From the NCBI RefSeq assembly GCF_000328685.1, contig NC_019974.1, forward strand, positions 1,231,001 to 1,295,000: 64,000 bases of DNA, in the 5' to 3' direction. Made by a program: the position numbers and the translations under genes. The stretch comes from Natronococcus occultus SP4 (GTDB lineage Archaea > Halobacteriota > Halobacteria > Halobacteriales > Natrialbaceae). Below, piece after piece: positions 26,207 to 33,596 of the stretch (position 1 is its first letter; the number at the start of each line of letters is the position of its first letter). The notes beneath the pieces were generated by a model. That model was not told the origin of the DNA, ran no database searches, and worked only from the letters and a program-made list of their open reading frames with translations.

Positions 26207-26725
26207 TCAGCTGTGCGACGAGGCCGTCGAGCCGGCGACTTTTCTCCGGGCACGTTCGTGGAGGCGACGCTCCTCGATGACGGTAGCCCAATCACCGAGT
26301 TCCGTGTACACCTCGTCAACCCCTTCCGCGTCGAACTCAAGGACGTTGACCTCTGAGGGCGAATCGACACCATAGTCGTCGCGATACTCCGCAATCCGAT
26401 CGGTCAGCTCCGACACACGGGCTTGCAACTCGTCGACCGTGTTCTCCTGGGCCAACTCGTTGACTCGCCGCCATTCAAAGTAGTCGTCGTTGCGCTCGTA
26501 CCTGACCGGTCGGCCCTCGTGTCGGATGATGATCCCAAGGTCTGCGTAGAAGGACAGATGTGTCCGTGCCGACTCTGCCGAGCAGTCCGCCCGCTTGGCA
26601 ATCTCGGTGGCCGTCATCGGTTCTCGAGCGTGCAGCACTGCCCCGTACACACGCTGTTTCGTGTCCTCGGTTTCGAACGGTCTATCGAACGGGGGCGGGC
26701 CATCGCGGCGAGCATCGTTTGTCAT
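26207..26725 (-). CDS. Winged-helix regulator, probable antitoxin of the TumE-like pair
   Basis: The protein has 172 residues from ATG 26,725 (MTNDARRDGPPPFDRPFETEDTKQRVYG). A wHTH occupies residues 18-75 (MTATEIAKRADCSAESARTHLSFYADLGII), and a C-terminal coiled coil spans about 85-115 (VDELQARVSELTDRIAEYRDDYG), suitable for dimerisation. It is immediately upstream of the TumE-like gene and tightly coupled to it. The promoter faces an AT-rich leader. It is likely to repress its own operon. Confidence 0.75.
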   Translation of the reverse strand: MTNDARRDGPPPFDRPFETEDTKQRVYGAVLHAREPMTATEIAKRADCSAESARTHLSFYADLGIIIRHEGRPVRYERNDDYFEWRRVNELAQENTVDELQARVSELTDRIAEYRDDYGVDSPSEVNVLEFDAEGVDEVYTELGDWATVIEERRLHERARRKVAGSTASSHS

Positions 26726-26889
26726 ACTCCCACCAACGAGAGTAGCGTATATATTTCTATCTATAGCCAAAATATATTGCTTAGATACCTGAGCTCAGAG
26801 ACCACGTCGCTGGGGACACTACGCTGGAACAGATGTGCCACGTACAGGCGAATCTGATACCGCTTTAGCGAAAAAGCACTGAGCAGACC

Positions 26890-27025
26890 TGCGTAGGCTC
26901 AAGCGATCGCTCGAGACGCCAGCAGCGCTCGCTGAGGACGCTCTCAAGCTCGCAGTCCACGTCTCCCATTCCACAGTCGATCGGATGGCTTATACGTTGA
27001 GAAGGCGCAATACCACGTCGTTCAC
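26890..27025 (+). pseudogene. Fragment of the large multi-HTH protein, copy 3
   Basis: A short stretch reads LKRSLETPAALAEDALKLAV then HVSHSTVDRMAYT, matching the segment LEHSLETPAALVEDSPEFAV of the 23,015 copy before diverging. Only about 130 bp survive. It shows that yet another module copy was once present. The remaining spacer up to 27,234 holds nothing I can identify. Confidence 0.5.
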
Positions 27026-27234
27026 GGCGTAGATACGCGCCGTCGCTCGGTGTCACGTTCCACCGACGATAGCACATCCCTGAGTTTCCATCCGTAACGT
27101 TCGAACTGAAAGTCTACTTACATGAAAGTGCGGTCAGGTTGGAACGGAGCGGATTCCGAACGACCTTCGGAGGCGGTCTATCCGCCACCCAATAAGACAG
27201 TATCCGAAACACCGACGCGGTGAACACGAATCCT

Positions 27235-27500
27235 TGAAGGGTTCGTCTCGTGCCCGTCGGTCGAGCAACCCCACGATACCTCCGAGTCCGTTGAAGTGTC
27301 AGCGATTCCCTGCTGGCAAAAACAACAGATGGGAGTCAACGACACCAAGGATAGGAGTAACGGCGGTTTGGCACCGCCAGTCAGCCACCGACCACGATGG
27401 CTGTGTTAAACGTGTTCCCGTAAAGTGGCGGAATCCGTGGTTGCAAACCTGAAACTCCTACCGCTCGGGATTCCTGCGTCTTCAGGCGCAGGAGGATGTC
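27235..27500 (+). mobile_element. Probable IS605/IS1341 right-end remnant
   Basis: The stretch ends with the hairpin CTGCGTCTTCAGGCGCAG followed by GAGGATGTCAA, the form seen at right ends of haloarchaeal TnpB elements. The sequence before it (with GGCGGTTTGGCACCGCC) looks like the variable 3' tail of a tnpB gene and its RNA, but the frame is broken and no RuvC motif remains. Confidence 0.45.
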
Positions 27501-29007
27501 AACGATACGCTTGGTCAAGGCTAGGAGGTATACTTGGAAGACTCTATGGGAACTCGTCTCGTTCTTTCGACCAACTGTGCCTACGTTTGGCCGAACAGAA
27601 TCTGGGAAGTGGCACATCGTCGGTCCCGATGGGTGCCGATATGGACGAGCCTTCGCTGACGAAACCGAGAACGTGCCAGACGAGTCGGTCACAGCAACAG
27701 ATATTGTTGCCTATGACCCACCCGACTCGCCAGGAAACAGCCAATCTTGTCCAATATCACTCTCCAGAGGAGAAGGGTCCCTTCTGCAGGGCGAAAAAGA
27801 GACTCAGCGTCTCGTTCTGCCATCCACTGTTCGCGAGAGTGACTCTGAACTGTGTCGTTCCTGCCGGTTGCAACTACAACGCCACCAGAAGCGGCGATCA
27901 CGAGTCATCCCCCAGCTTAAGCAAGTGACGCCGATTCGAGACGGTGACTGGAATACACTCGAGCAAGATACGAGACGCCCCTGTGATTGGTGTCGGGCTC
28001 ATGAGTTCACCACCTGGCACACTGATGAACTCAACTGTACAGTTTGTCCAGCCTGTGGCCGACTCTTCGAGACACCATTCGGGGAGCCAATTGCCGAAAA
28101 TCAGCCAGAAGCTAACCGCTTGCCGAATACTCCAACTGAACCAGTTACACCGATCGTGTTTGGAACAGCACTCTCAGACTACGATCCAACCGAATTGGTC
28201 GGGAGCAATCGACCGCTGATCAAATACCGCGACAAGCACAAATATGCTGAGCTGGTGCTCGAACTCGAGCGGACTGGCCATGGGTTCTCAGCCGAGGGTA
28301 TCACTGCACTCGACGAGATTCGCTCGAACTACGCCAACCGAGTCGCTGATGACAATACACACCAGACTGGTGTCACACTCGAGGTCGGTGTGACTCCACG
28401 AACGATAACGATCAAGGGGATATTCCCCGAGGATAGCTCGTCAATGATTGGATCGTGCTGGGAGATCGTGAGCGATCCGGACAAGTGGTTCCCGATCGGA
28501 TGGCCAAAGCAAGGATGGATCCACCGCCGGTCAGCTGATCCTGAGATCCCTGGAGATGAGCCAGTCGTAGATGCGTTTCCCCGCCTTCAAACACAAACAC
28601 CAGCTACCTCAGTTGACCTTGAGACGCTGCGACAAGTGACCGAGCCAGGCCGCTATGAGCGAGGAAGCCGCTACTATGAACAAGGCTCAGTAACCGGTAT
28701 CGAGTCCGTCGACGATTCTCTTCAGGCGACAGTCGAGGGTAGTCGTCCATACGAGGTCCAAGTCACTCTCTCAGAGGGGAGCTACGTTAGCGGTCAGTGT
28801 AGCTGTCCAGATGATACAGTCCCCTGCAAGCATATCGTCGCTGCCGTGTTAGCTAGCGGTGATATCAAAGCCGTCGGCGATGGTCAATCGATAGAGGCTC
28901 TTCTGGAAGCAGCACCCACCAAAGAGCTTCGAACCGTGCTTACCGAACTCGCGGACGAGGACATACGAGTGAGGAAACGCATCTACGAGAAGCTTGGTGA
29001 AGACTGA
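27496..29007 (+). CDS. SWIM zinc-finger protein with additional CxxC knuckles
   Basis: The open frame starts at ATG 27,496, which lies in the IS605-like right-end motif, so the original N-terminus may have been replaced. The 503 residues include a CxxC (CRSC, ~122), a pair of knuckles (CDWC and CTVCPAC, ~165-195) and near the C-terminus a SWIM finger (YEVQVTL, then [19 protein letters not shown]). SWIM domains bind DNA or proteins and occur in SNF2-type ATPases and defence-linked proteins; no ATPase partner is encoded here. Function unknown. Confidence 0.7.
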   Translation: MSTIRLVKARRYTWKTLWELVSFFRPTVPTFGRTESGKWHIVGPDGCRYGRAFADETENVPDESVTATDIVAYDPPDSPGNSQSCPISLSRGEGSLLQGEKETQRLVLPSTVRESDSELCRSCRLQLQRHQKRRSRVIPQLKQVTPIRDGDWNTLEQDTRRPCDWCRAHEFTTWHTDELNCTVCPACGRLFETPFGEPIAENQPEANRLPNTPTEPVTPIVFGTALSDYDPTELVGSNRPLIKYRDKHKYAELVLELERTGHGFSAEGITALDEIRSNYANRVADDNTHQTGVTLEVGVTPRTITIKGIFPEDSSSMIGSCWEIVSDPDKWFPIGWPKQGWIHRRSADPEIPGDEPVVDAFPRLQTQTPATSVDLETLRQVTEPGRYERGSRYYEQGSVTGIESVDDSLQATVEGSRPYEVQVTLSEGSYVSGQCSCPDDTVPCKHIVAAVLASGDIKAVGDGQSIEALLEAAPTKELRTVLTELADEDIRVRKRIYEKLGED

Positions 29008-29071
29008 CTGTAGTACCGAAGCAACGGCTTGTTCTCCGCGCTCTCAAGCCAAATGATGGAACAGCCATAGA

Positions 29072-29317
29072 CTACTCAGCCTGGAACTTTTGGACAGGAC
29101 CGGATTCGGTGAGGTCCTCGATGCGAGCCTCGGGTTCATCAATTTCCTCGCGGAGTTCAGTAGCTTCAAGACCATCATTAGACGCCAGTTGGTCTTTGAG
29201 TCCCTGCAATTGCGTTTCCTTGTGCCCCTCATCGACAGCCGCTTTCCGGACGTACTCGTGGGCTTCGATCTCATTCGTGTTGATGAGAACAGATATCGGC
29301 TGGCGTTGCCGGTCCAA
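29072..29317 (-). pseudogene. C-terminal coiled-coil fragment of an unknown protein
   Basis: The minus strand reads [25 protein letters not shown], then a charged heptad helix [17 protein letters not shown] and a stop. It runs against a plus-strand fragment of the large HTH protein, and its 5' end is fused to that fragment, so it is a scrap joined by recombination. Confidence 0.4.
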
Positions 29318-29413
29318 ACGACCATCGAACGCCGCGATCCCATTGTACCGACCGTTCTCGAGGAAAACCAGACGCTACTCGACGCAGCTGATGTATTGCT
29401 CGGAATTGCTTAA
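29275..29413 (+). pseudogene. Fragment of the large multi-HTH protein, copy 4
   Basis: Reads [20 protein letters not shown] then [20 protein letters not shown], nearly identical to the segment DESGYRLALSFQTATERHDP of the 23,015 copy, and stops at 29,413. Both ends are abrupt. The gap 29,008-29,492 otherwise holds only the adjacent coiled-coil scrap and the thiC promoter. Confidence 0.6.
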
Positions 29414-29458
29414 TGATATCTCACTAATTCGTCTTGTCAGATATACCTCCTTCCCACA

Positions 29459-29466
29459 ATTTATAT
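29459..29466 (+). promoter_or_regulatory. TATA box of thiC
   Basis: TTTATATT centred about 30 bases before ATG 29,493 predicts a leaderless transcript, common in haloarchaea. No room remains for a TPP riboswitch. Confidence 0.55.
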
Positions 29467-29492
29467 TACTGAGTGGTATTACTAGGTTATCA

Positions 29493-30917
29493 ATGCCAGA
29501 GACACAACTTCAGCAGGCCCGTGCAGGAAAAATCACCTCCGCTATGAAACGAGTCGCTGAGCGAGAAAACTGCAAGCCAGAGACGGTGAGAAAACAGGTC
29601 GCCAACGGTCAGGCAGTTATCCCAACCAATCACAGCCACGAATCCCTTGACCCGATGATTATCGGGCGAGAGTTCTCAACGAAGGTTAACGCAAATATCG
29701 GTAACAGCGATACAACTAGTGACATCAAGGGAGAACTGCAGAAGCTCCATACAGCTGTTCACTATGGTGCAGACACCGTTATGGACCTTTCGACAGGTGA
29801 AAGCCTCGATCAGATCCGAACGGCAAATATCGAACACTCACCCGTTCCAGTCGGGACGGTTCCAATCTACGAAGCAGTGAAGCGTGCAGAGAATCCTACT
29901 GACATTACTCACGAGTTGTTACTCGAGATCATCGAGAAACAAGCAAAGCAGGGAGTCGATTATATGACGATCCACGCGGGCGTCTTGATGGAACATCTGC
30001 CGCTGACTGATGACCGCAAGACCGGTATCGTGTCGAGAGGAGGCTCGATTCTAGCCCAGTGGATCGAGGAAAACGGGATGCAGAATCCCCTCTACGCTAA
30101 GTTCGAGGAAATCTGTAGCATCTTCGCAGAGCACGATGTAACGTTTTCGTTGGGTGATGGCCTTCGGCCAGGCTGCCTAGCGGACGCAAATGATGAGGCC
30201 CAATTTGCCGAACTCGAAACACTCGGTGAACTCACCCAAACGGCATGGGATCATGGTGTCCAGGTGATGGTTGAAGGACCAGGCCACGTTCCACTGGATC
30301 AAATCGTGGAAAACGTCGAACGACAGCAGGAAGTCTGTGATGGGGCCCCATTCTATGTTCTTGGCCCGCTGGTCACTGACATCGCACCGGGATATGATCA
30401 TATCACAAGCGCGATCGGTGCGACCGAAGCTGCTCGAGCCGGAGCTGCAATGTTGTGCTACGTTACACCGAAAGAGCACCTGGGCCTCCCGGACAAAGAA
30501 GATGTTCGAGATGGGCTCGCAGCGTATCGAATTGCTGCTCACGCTGCAGATGTTGCAAATGACCTACCCGGAGCACGAGATTGGGATGACGCACTCTCGG
30601 AAGCGCGCTACGAGTTCGACTGGCAGCGACAATTCGATCTTGCGCTCGACCCCGAACGCGCGCAAAACTCCCATGATCAGACGCTACCAGGAGACAACTA
30701 CAAAGATGCTCGATTTTGCTCGATGTGTGGCGTCGAGTTCTGCTCGATGCGAATCGACCAAGATGCACGAAATACGGATGGTGAGATGACTACAATCAAT
30801 GACGAAACAGATCTTGGTTCGTCGCCTGCAGCAGACGTGAACCTCCCCCCAGTTGGGGTTCATGATACCAGTCGTGTTCCCGACGAAATCGAAATTGATG
30901 GCGTGACATTTACCTAA
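29493..30917 (+). CDS. thiC: Phosphomethylpyrimidine synthase ThiC
   Basis: This 474-residue radical-SAM enzyme converts aminoimidazole ribotide to hydroxymethylpyrimidine phosphate in thiamine synthesis. Visible signatures are [70 protein letters not shown] and the C-terminal iron-sulfur motif C-x2-C-x4-C (CSMCGVEFC). Length is normal. It is a core metabolic gene within an otherwise accessory region, directly preceded by module fragments and followed by a TnpB element. Confidence 0.97.
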   Translation: MPETQLQQARAGKITSAMKRVAERENCKPETVRKQVANGQAVIPTNHSHESLDPMIIGREFSTKVNANIGNSDTTSDIKGELQKLHTAVHYGADTVMDLSTGESLDQIRTANIEHSPVPVGTVPIYEAVKRAENPTDITHELLLEIIEKQAKQGVDYMTIHAGVLMEHLPLTDDRKTGIVSRGGSILAQWIEENGMQNPLYAKFEEICSIFAEHDVTFSLGDGLRPGCLADANDEAQFAELETLGELTQTAWDHGVQVMVEGPGHVPLDQIVENVERQQEVCDGAPFYVLGPLVTDIAPGYDHITSAIGATEAARAGAAMLCYVTPKEHLGLPDKEDVRDGLAAYRIAAHAADVANDLPGARDWDDALSEARYEFDWQRQFDLALDPERAQNSHDQTLPGDNYKDARFCSMCGVEFCSMRIDQDARNTDGEMTTINDETDLGSSPAADVNLPPVGVHDTSRVPDEIEIDGVTFT

Positions 30918-30925
30918 AATCAGGC

Positions 30926-30999
30926 GGCTAAGGCCCCGTCCTCAAGGAGCAACGCAGGGAGCGAAGCGACCGAGTAGCGCAGTAGGGCGGGGATACAGC
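30926..30999 (+). repeat. Solo TnpB right-end/RNA-like repeat before the TnpB element
   Basis: GGCCCCGTCCTCAAGGAGC ... GCAGTAGGGCGGGG folds into a long stem and resembles the sequence at the 3' end of tnpB (32,420-32,470: GCCCCACCCTCAAGGAGC ... GTAGGGTGGGG). The TnpB unit is therefore flanked by two related copies. This one has no tnpB gene of its own. Confidence 0.6.
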
Positions 31000-31088
31000 G
31001 CCGTCATCGTCTCACATACACCCTGCAACGACCGGCCCACAGGCCCACCGACGCGTTTATCAGTCCCGACAATGTATCTACATCGTAC

Positions 31089-31232
31089 ATGGAACAGTTC
31101 ACAATCAACGGCCACGAAGTCGTGGACGGCGACGTGAAAGCCACAGGTAACGGCGCTCACGTCTACGTCCCGAAACGCTGGCGTGGCGCGGACGTGAAAG
31201 TCGTCCGTACTTCTGACCCCGACGACGAATAG
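31089..31232 (+). CDS. DUF2080-type transposon-encoded small protein
   Basis: The 47-residue protein (MEQFTINGHEVVDGDVKATG ... VPKRWRGADVKVVRT) has the AbrB/SpoVT-like swapped-hairpin pattern of the DUF2080 family, which accompanies haloarchaeal TnpB genes. Its TAG stop directly abuts the tnpB ATG, so the two are co-translated. Confidence 0.85.
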   Translation: MEQFTINGHEVVDGDVKATGNGAHVYVPKRWRGADVKVVRTSDPDDE

Positions 31233-32462
31233 ATGAACTACAACTACAGGTATCAGCTAAACCCGTCTGACGACCTCCGCGAGCGATTAGCATGGACTGT
31301 CGATACCTGTAGGCAGGTCTACAACCATTTCCTCCACCGCCTCAACCGCCACGACGATACGTCGTCGTACTCCGAGCAGAAGCGTCTGCCGGACCTGAAA
31401 GACTGGTGGAATGACCTGCGAGACGTTCACTCGAAGGTGTTGCAGAAAGTCGTTCAGCGGTTGTACGACAACCTCTCGACGCTCAACAGCCGGAAGCAGA
31501 ACGGCTACAGCGTCGGGGAGTTGAAGTGGAAAGCACCGGGCGAGTACCAATCGTTCACCTACAGCCAGTCCGGCTTCAAACTCAAAAACACGAGTGGTCG
31601 GACCCGACTGTGGCTCTCGAAGATTGGTGACATTCCCATTACTTTCCACCGCGACCTGCCCGACGACGCCACCATCAAGACCGTCACTGTCAAACGCGAA
31701 CCCACCGGCAAGTGGTACGCCATCCTCGGCGTCGAAACCCCCGACGACCCACCCGAGAAGCCCGACGAGGTGACTGACGCTGTTGGTATCGACGTGGGTA
31801 TCCTAAAATACGTCCACGACAGCGACGGGACCGCCGTCGAGTCGCCTGACCTTTCCGACGAACGCGAGCGGTTAGAACGCGCCCAACGTAACCTCTCGCG
31901 GAAGGGACACGGCTCGAACAATTGGGAGGAACAGCGCAAGACGGTCGCTCGACGCCACGCTGACCTGAAGCGCAAGCGTCGAGACTTCTTGCACAAACTC
32001 TCGGCGTACTACGCCCGCGAGTACGACCTTGTCGCGGTCGAGGACTTGGATACGAAGGACTGGTTGAGCTTCCGGGCAACTCTCGGAGCCGCGCCGGGGG
32101 CCTCGTGGGGGATGTTCCTGCGAATGCTCGAATACAAGTGCGAGCGGGAAGGAACGTACTTCGTCGCCGTGGACCCCCGAGGCACGACCAAAGAGTGCGC
32201 GTCATGTGGCGTCGAGACGGACAAGCCGTTGTGGGTACGCAAGCATTCGTGTCCGTCGTGTGGGTTCGAGGCAGACAGAGACGCGAATGCGTCGTGGAAC
32301 ATCCTCTCTCGCGGTCTCGAACAAGTAGGGGCGGGCTGTCCCGAATCAACGCCTGTGGAGACTGCGCTCCCTACGGGAACCCATTCGGTTCCTGCAAAGC
32401 GCGTCATCGAAGCAGGAAGCCCCACCCTCAAGGAGCGAACCGCGTCAGCGGTGAGCGAGTAG
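31233..32462 (+). CDS. tnpB: TnpB RNA-guided nuclease of an IS1341-type element
   Basis: The 409-residue protein has a RuvC triad D187 (GIDVGI), E270 (AVEDLD) and D350 (DRDANAS), and a zinc ribbon (C322, C325, C340, C343). The N-terminal part is the usual WED/REC region (CRQVYNHFLHRLNRH). All catalytic residues are present and the length is normal, so it is probably active. The 3' end of the gene overlaps the guide-RNA scaffold. No TnpA is encoded. Confidence 0.95.
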   Translation: MNYNYRYQLNPSDDLRERLAWTVDTCRQVYNHFLHRLNRHDDTSSYSEQKRLPDLKDWWNDLRDVHSKVLQKVVQRLYDNLSTLNSRKQNGYSVGELKWKAPGEYQSFTYSQSGFKLKNTSGRTRLWLSKIGDIPITFHRDLPDDATIKTVTVKREPTGKWYAILGVETPDDPPEKPDEVTDAVGIDVGILKYVHDSDGTAVESPDLSDERERLERAQRNLSRKGHGSNNWEEQRKTVARRHADLKRKRRDFLHKLSAYYAREYDLVAVEDLDTKDWLSFRATLGAAPGASWGMFLRMLEYKCEREGTYFVAVDPRGTTKECASCGVETDKPLWVRKHSCPSCGFEADRDANASWNILSRGLEQVGAGCPESTPVETALPTGTHSVPAKRVIEAGSPTLKERTASAVSE

Positions 32463-32482
32463 GGTGGGGAGGAAGTCACTGT
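32415..32482 (+). ncRNA. Candidate omega-RNA scaffold at the 3' end of tnpB
   Basis: GCCCCACCCTCAAGGAGCG pairs with GAGTAGGGTGGGGAGG to make a stem at the end of tnpB, overlapping its last codons and followed by GAAGTCAC, the usual right-end form. By analogy with known TnpB systems, the bases just past the end (from about 32,478) would form the guide. Confidence 0.55.
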
Positions 32483-32901
32483 CGGTAGTCCGCGATCCCC
32501 TCGAGAAGCAATAGCCCACAGAACAGTCCGAGAGCGACCGCCAGGGAGAACAGGCGGGGGATCCCTTCGAGCGCAGACGAGACGGCGATCCCGCCGACGC
32601 TGACGAGTACCACGACCAGTAGCGTCCCGAACAGACGGTGTTGCCGAAAGGCCTGGTCGGCCGATCGGCCGAACGTCGTCCGCTCGAAGACGAACCGGAG
32701 TACACCGACGAGGACGACACCACCGAGGAGGCCAGCGACTATCTGCGCCGAGAACCACGTCGACGCGTCGAGTCCGATCTCCGCGACGATCAGGGCGAGG
32801 AAGGCGACGGACACGCCGTACCGGAGCACCGAGGTCCCGGAACTGACGAGTGGGTGTTTTCGCAACGCCGTTCGAGTTCCGTCGCTGGTGTCGTCCGCCA
32901 T
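32476..32901 (-). CDS. Small membrane protein, four predicted helices
   Basis: The protein has 141 residues. Hydrophobic segments lie near 28-45, 52-70, 92-108 and 115-135 (VSVAFLALIVAEIGL, IVAGLLGGVVLVGVLRFV, LFGTLLVVVLVSVGGIAV, LFSLAVALGLFCGLLLLEG). It is a haloarchaeal membrane protein of unknown role. It is the first gene of the GC-rich half and is intact. Confidence 0.75.
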   Translation of the reverse strand: MADDTSDGTRTALRKHPLVSSGTSVLRYGVSVAFLALIVAEIGLDASTWFSAQIVAGLLGGVVLVGVLRFVFERTTFGRSADQAFRQHRLFGTLLVVVLVSVGGIAVSSALEGIPRLFSLAVALGLFCGLLLLEGIADYRQ

Positions 32902-32989
32902 TATCGTATACTCGATCTATCGACACAAAAACATTAACAGCCGATAGCAATACAGCTCGGTGACCAGAGCTGGTTGCAAAACTCGTGTT

Positions 32990-33135
32990 ACGTACAACTT
33001 CGGTGAAAAAGGCCGGCGGCTCGCCAACGGGGCTCGCCGTCGGTGAACCCCCTCGCTTCGCTCGGCGTCTGCCTCTCCGTCCATACGCACGTCTGACTTC
33101 CTCCCACGACTGAAGTCGTGGGTGTTCTCCTCGAA
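32990..33135 (-). mobile_element. IS605-type right-end relic without tnpB
   Basis: On the minus strand the sequence contains a perfect hairpin CCCACGACTTCAGTCGTGGG followed by AGGAAGTCAG, the same right-end signature that follows the intact tnpB (GGGGAGGAAGTCAC). Nothing of tnpB remains. The 434-bp gap 32,902-33,335 contains no other feature. Confidence 0.6.
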
Positions 33136-33335
33136 CCTCTGTAACGAACCAGATAGGTCGGATCCCGCAGTCAAACAAAGCAACCACGTTCGCAGCTACC
33201 GGTGTTCCAGCCGAAAACGCCTCGGTGCGTCACCGCGCTCCTGTTCGGGAACTGGATCCGAGACCAAGTACCGATTTCCGGCGCTAACGAGTCGAACAAC
33301 AGTTTTCTTCACCGGCTCCGTGTCTTCGGGAACGG

Positions 33336-33593
33336 ATGCAAAGTGACGACGACACCTCCCTCGACTACTACCTGAGTCGACGGTGGCTCCGGGATCAGGT
33401 AGCCGTCCTCGCCCTCGTTTTCGTCGGCGTCCTCGTCGTTCAGTGGTTCGGCCTCCGACTCCCGGATCTCGGTCCGTTCTCGGCGGCACCGCGCGGCCCC
33501 GCGGTCCTCCTCGTCGCCGTGCTCGTCGTCGGGATGTGGCTCGTCCTCGCCGTCGTCGGTGCGATCGGACTGGTTCGCTGGCTCCGAGGCTGA
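33336..33593 (+). CDS. Small membrane protein, two helices
   Basis: The protein has 85 residues: an acidic N-terminus, then two hydrophobic segments (about 22-40, VAVLALVFVGVLVVQWF, and 56-80, VLLVAVLVVGMWLVLAVVGAIGLV) ending in a basic tail. It converges with the metal ATPase gene, 3 bp apart. No family is recognised. Confidence 0.6.
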   Translation: MQSDDDTSLDYYLSRRWLRDQVAVLALVFVGVLVVQWFGLRLPDLGPFSAAPRGPAVLLVAVLVVGMWLVLAVVGAIGLVRWLRG

Positions 33594-33596
33594 CCC

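Noticed and set aside
29414-29492. TPP riboswitch upstream of thiC
   Set aside because: TATA box lies about 30 bases before the start, leaving no leader; no THI-box-like sequence is visible.
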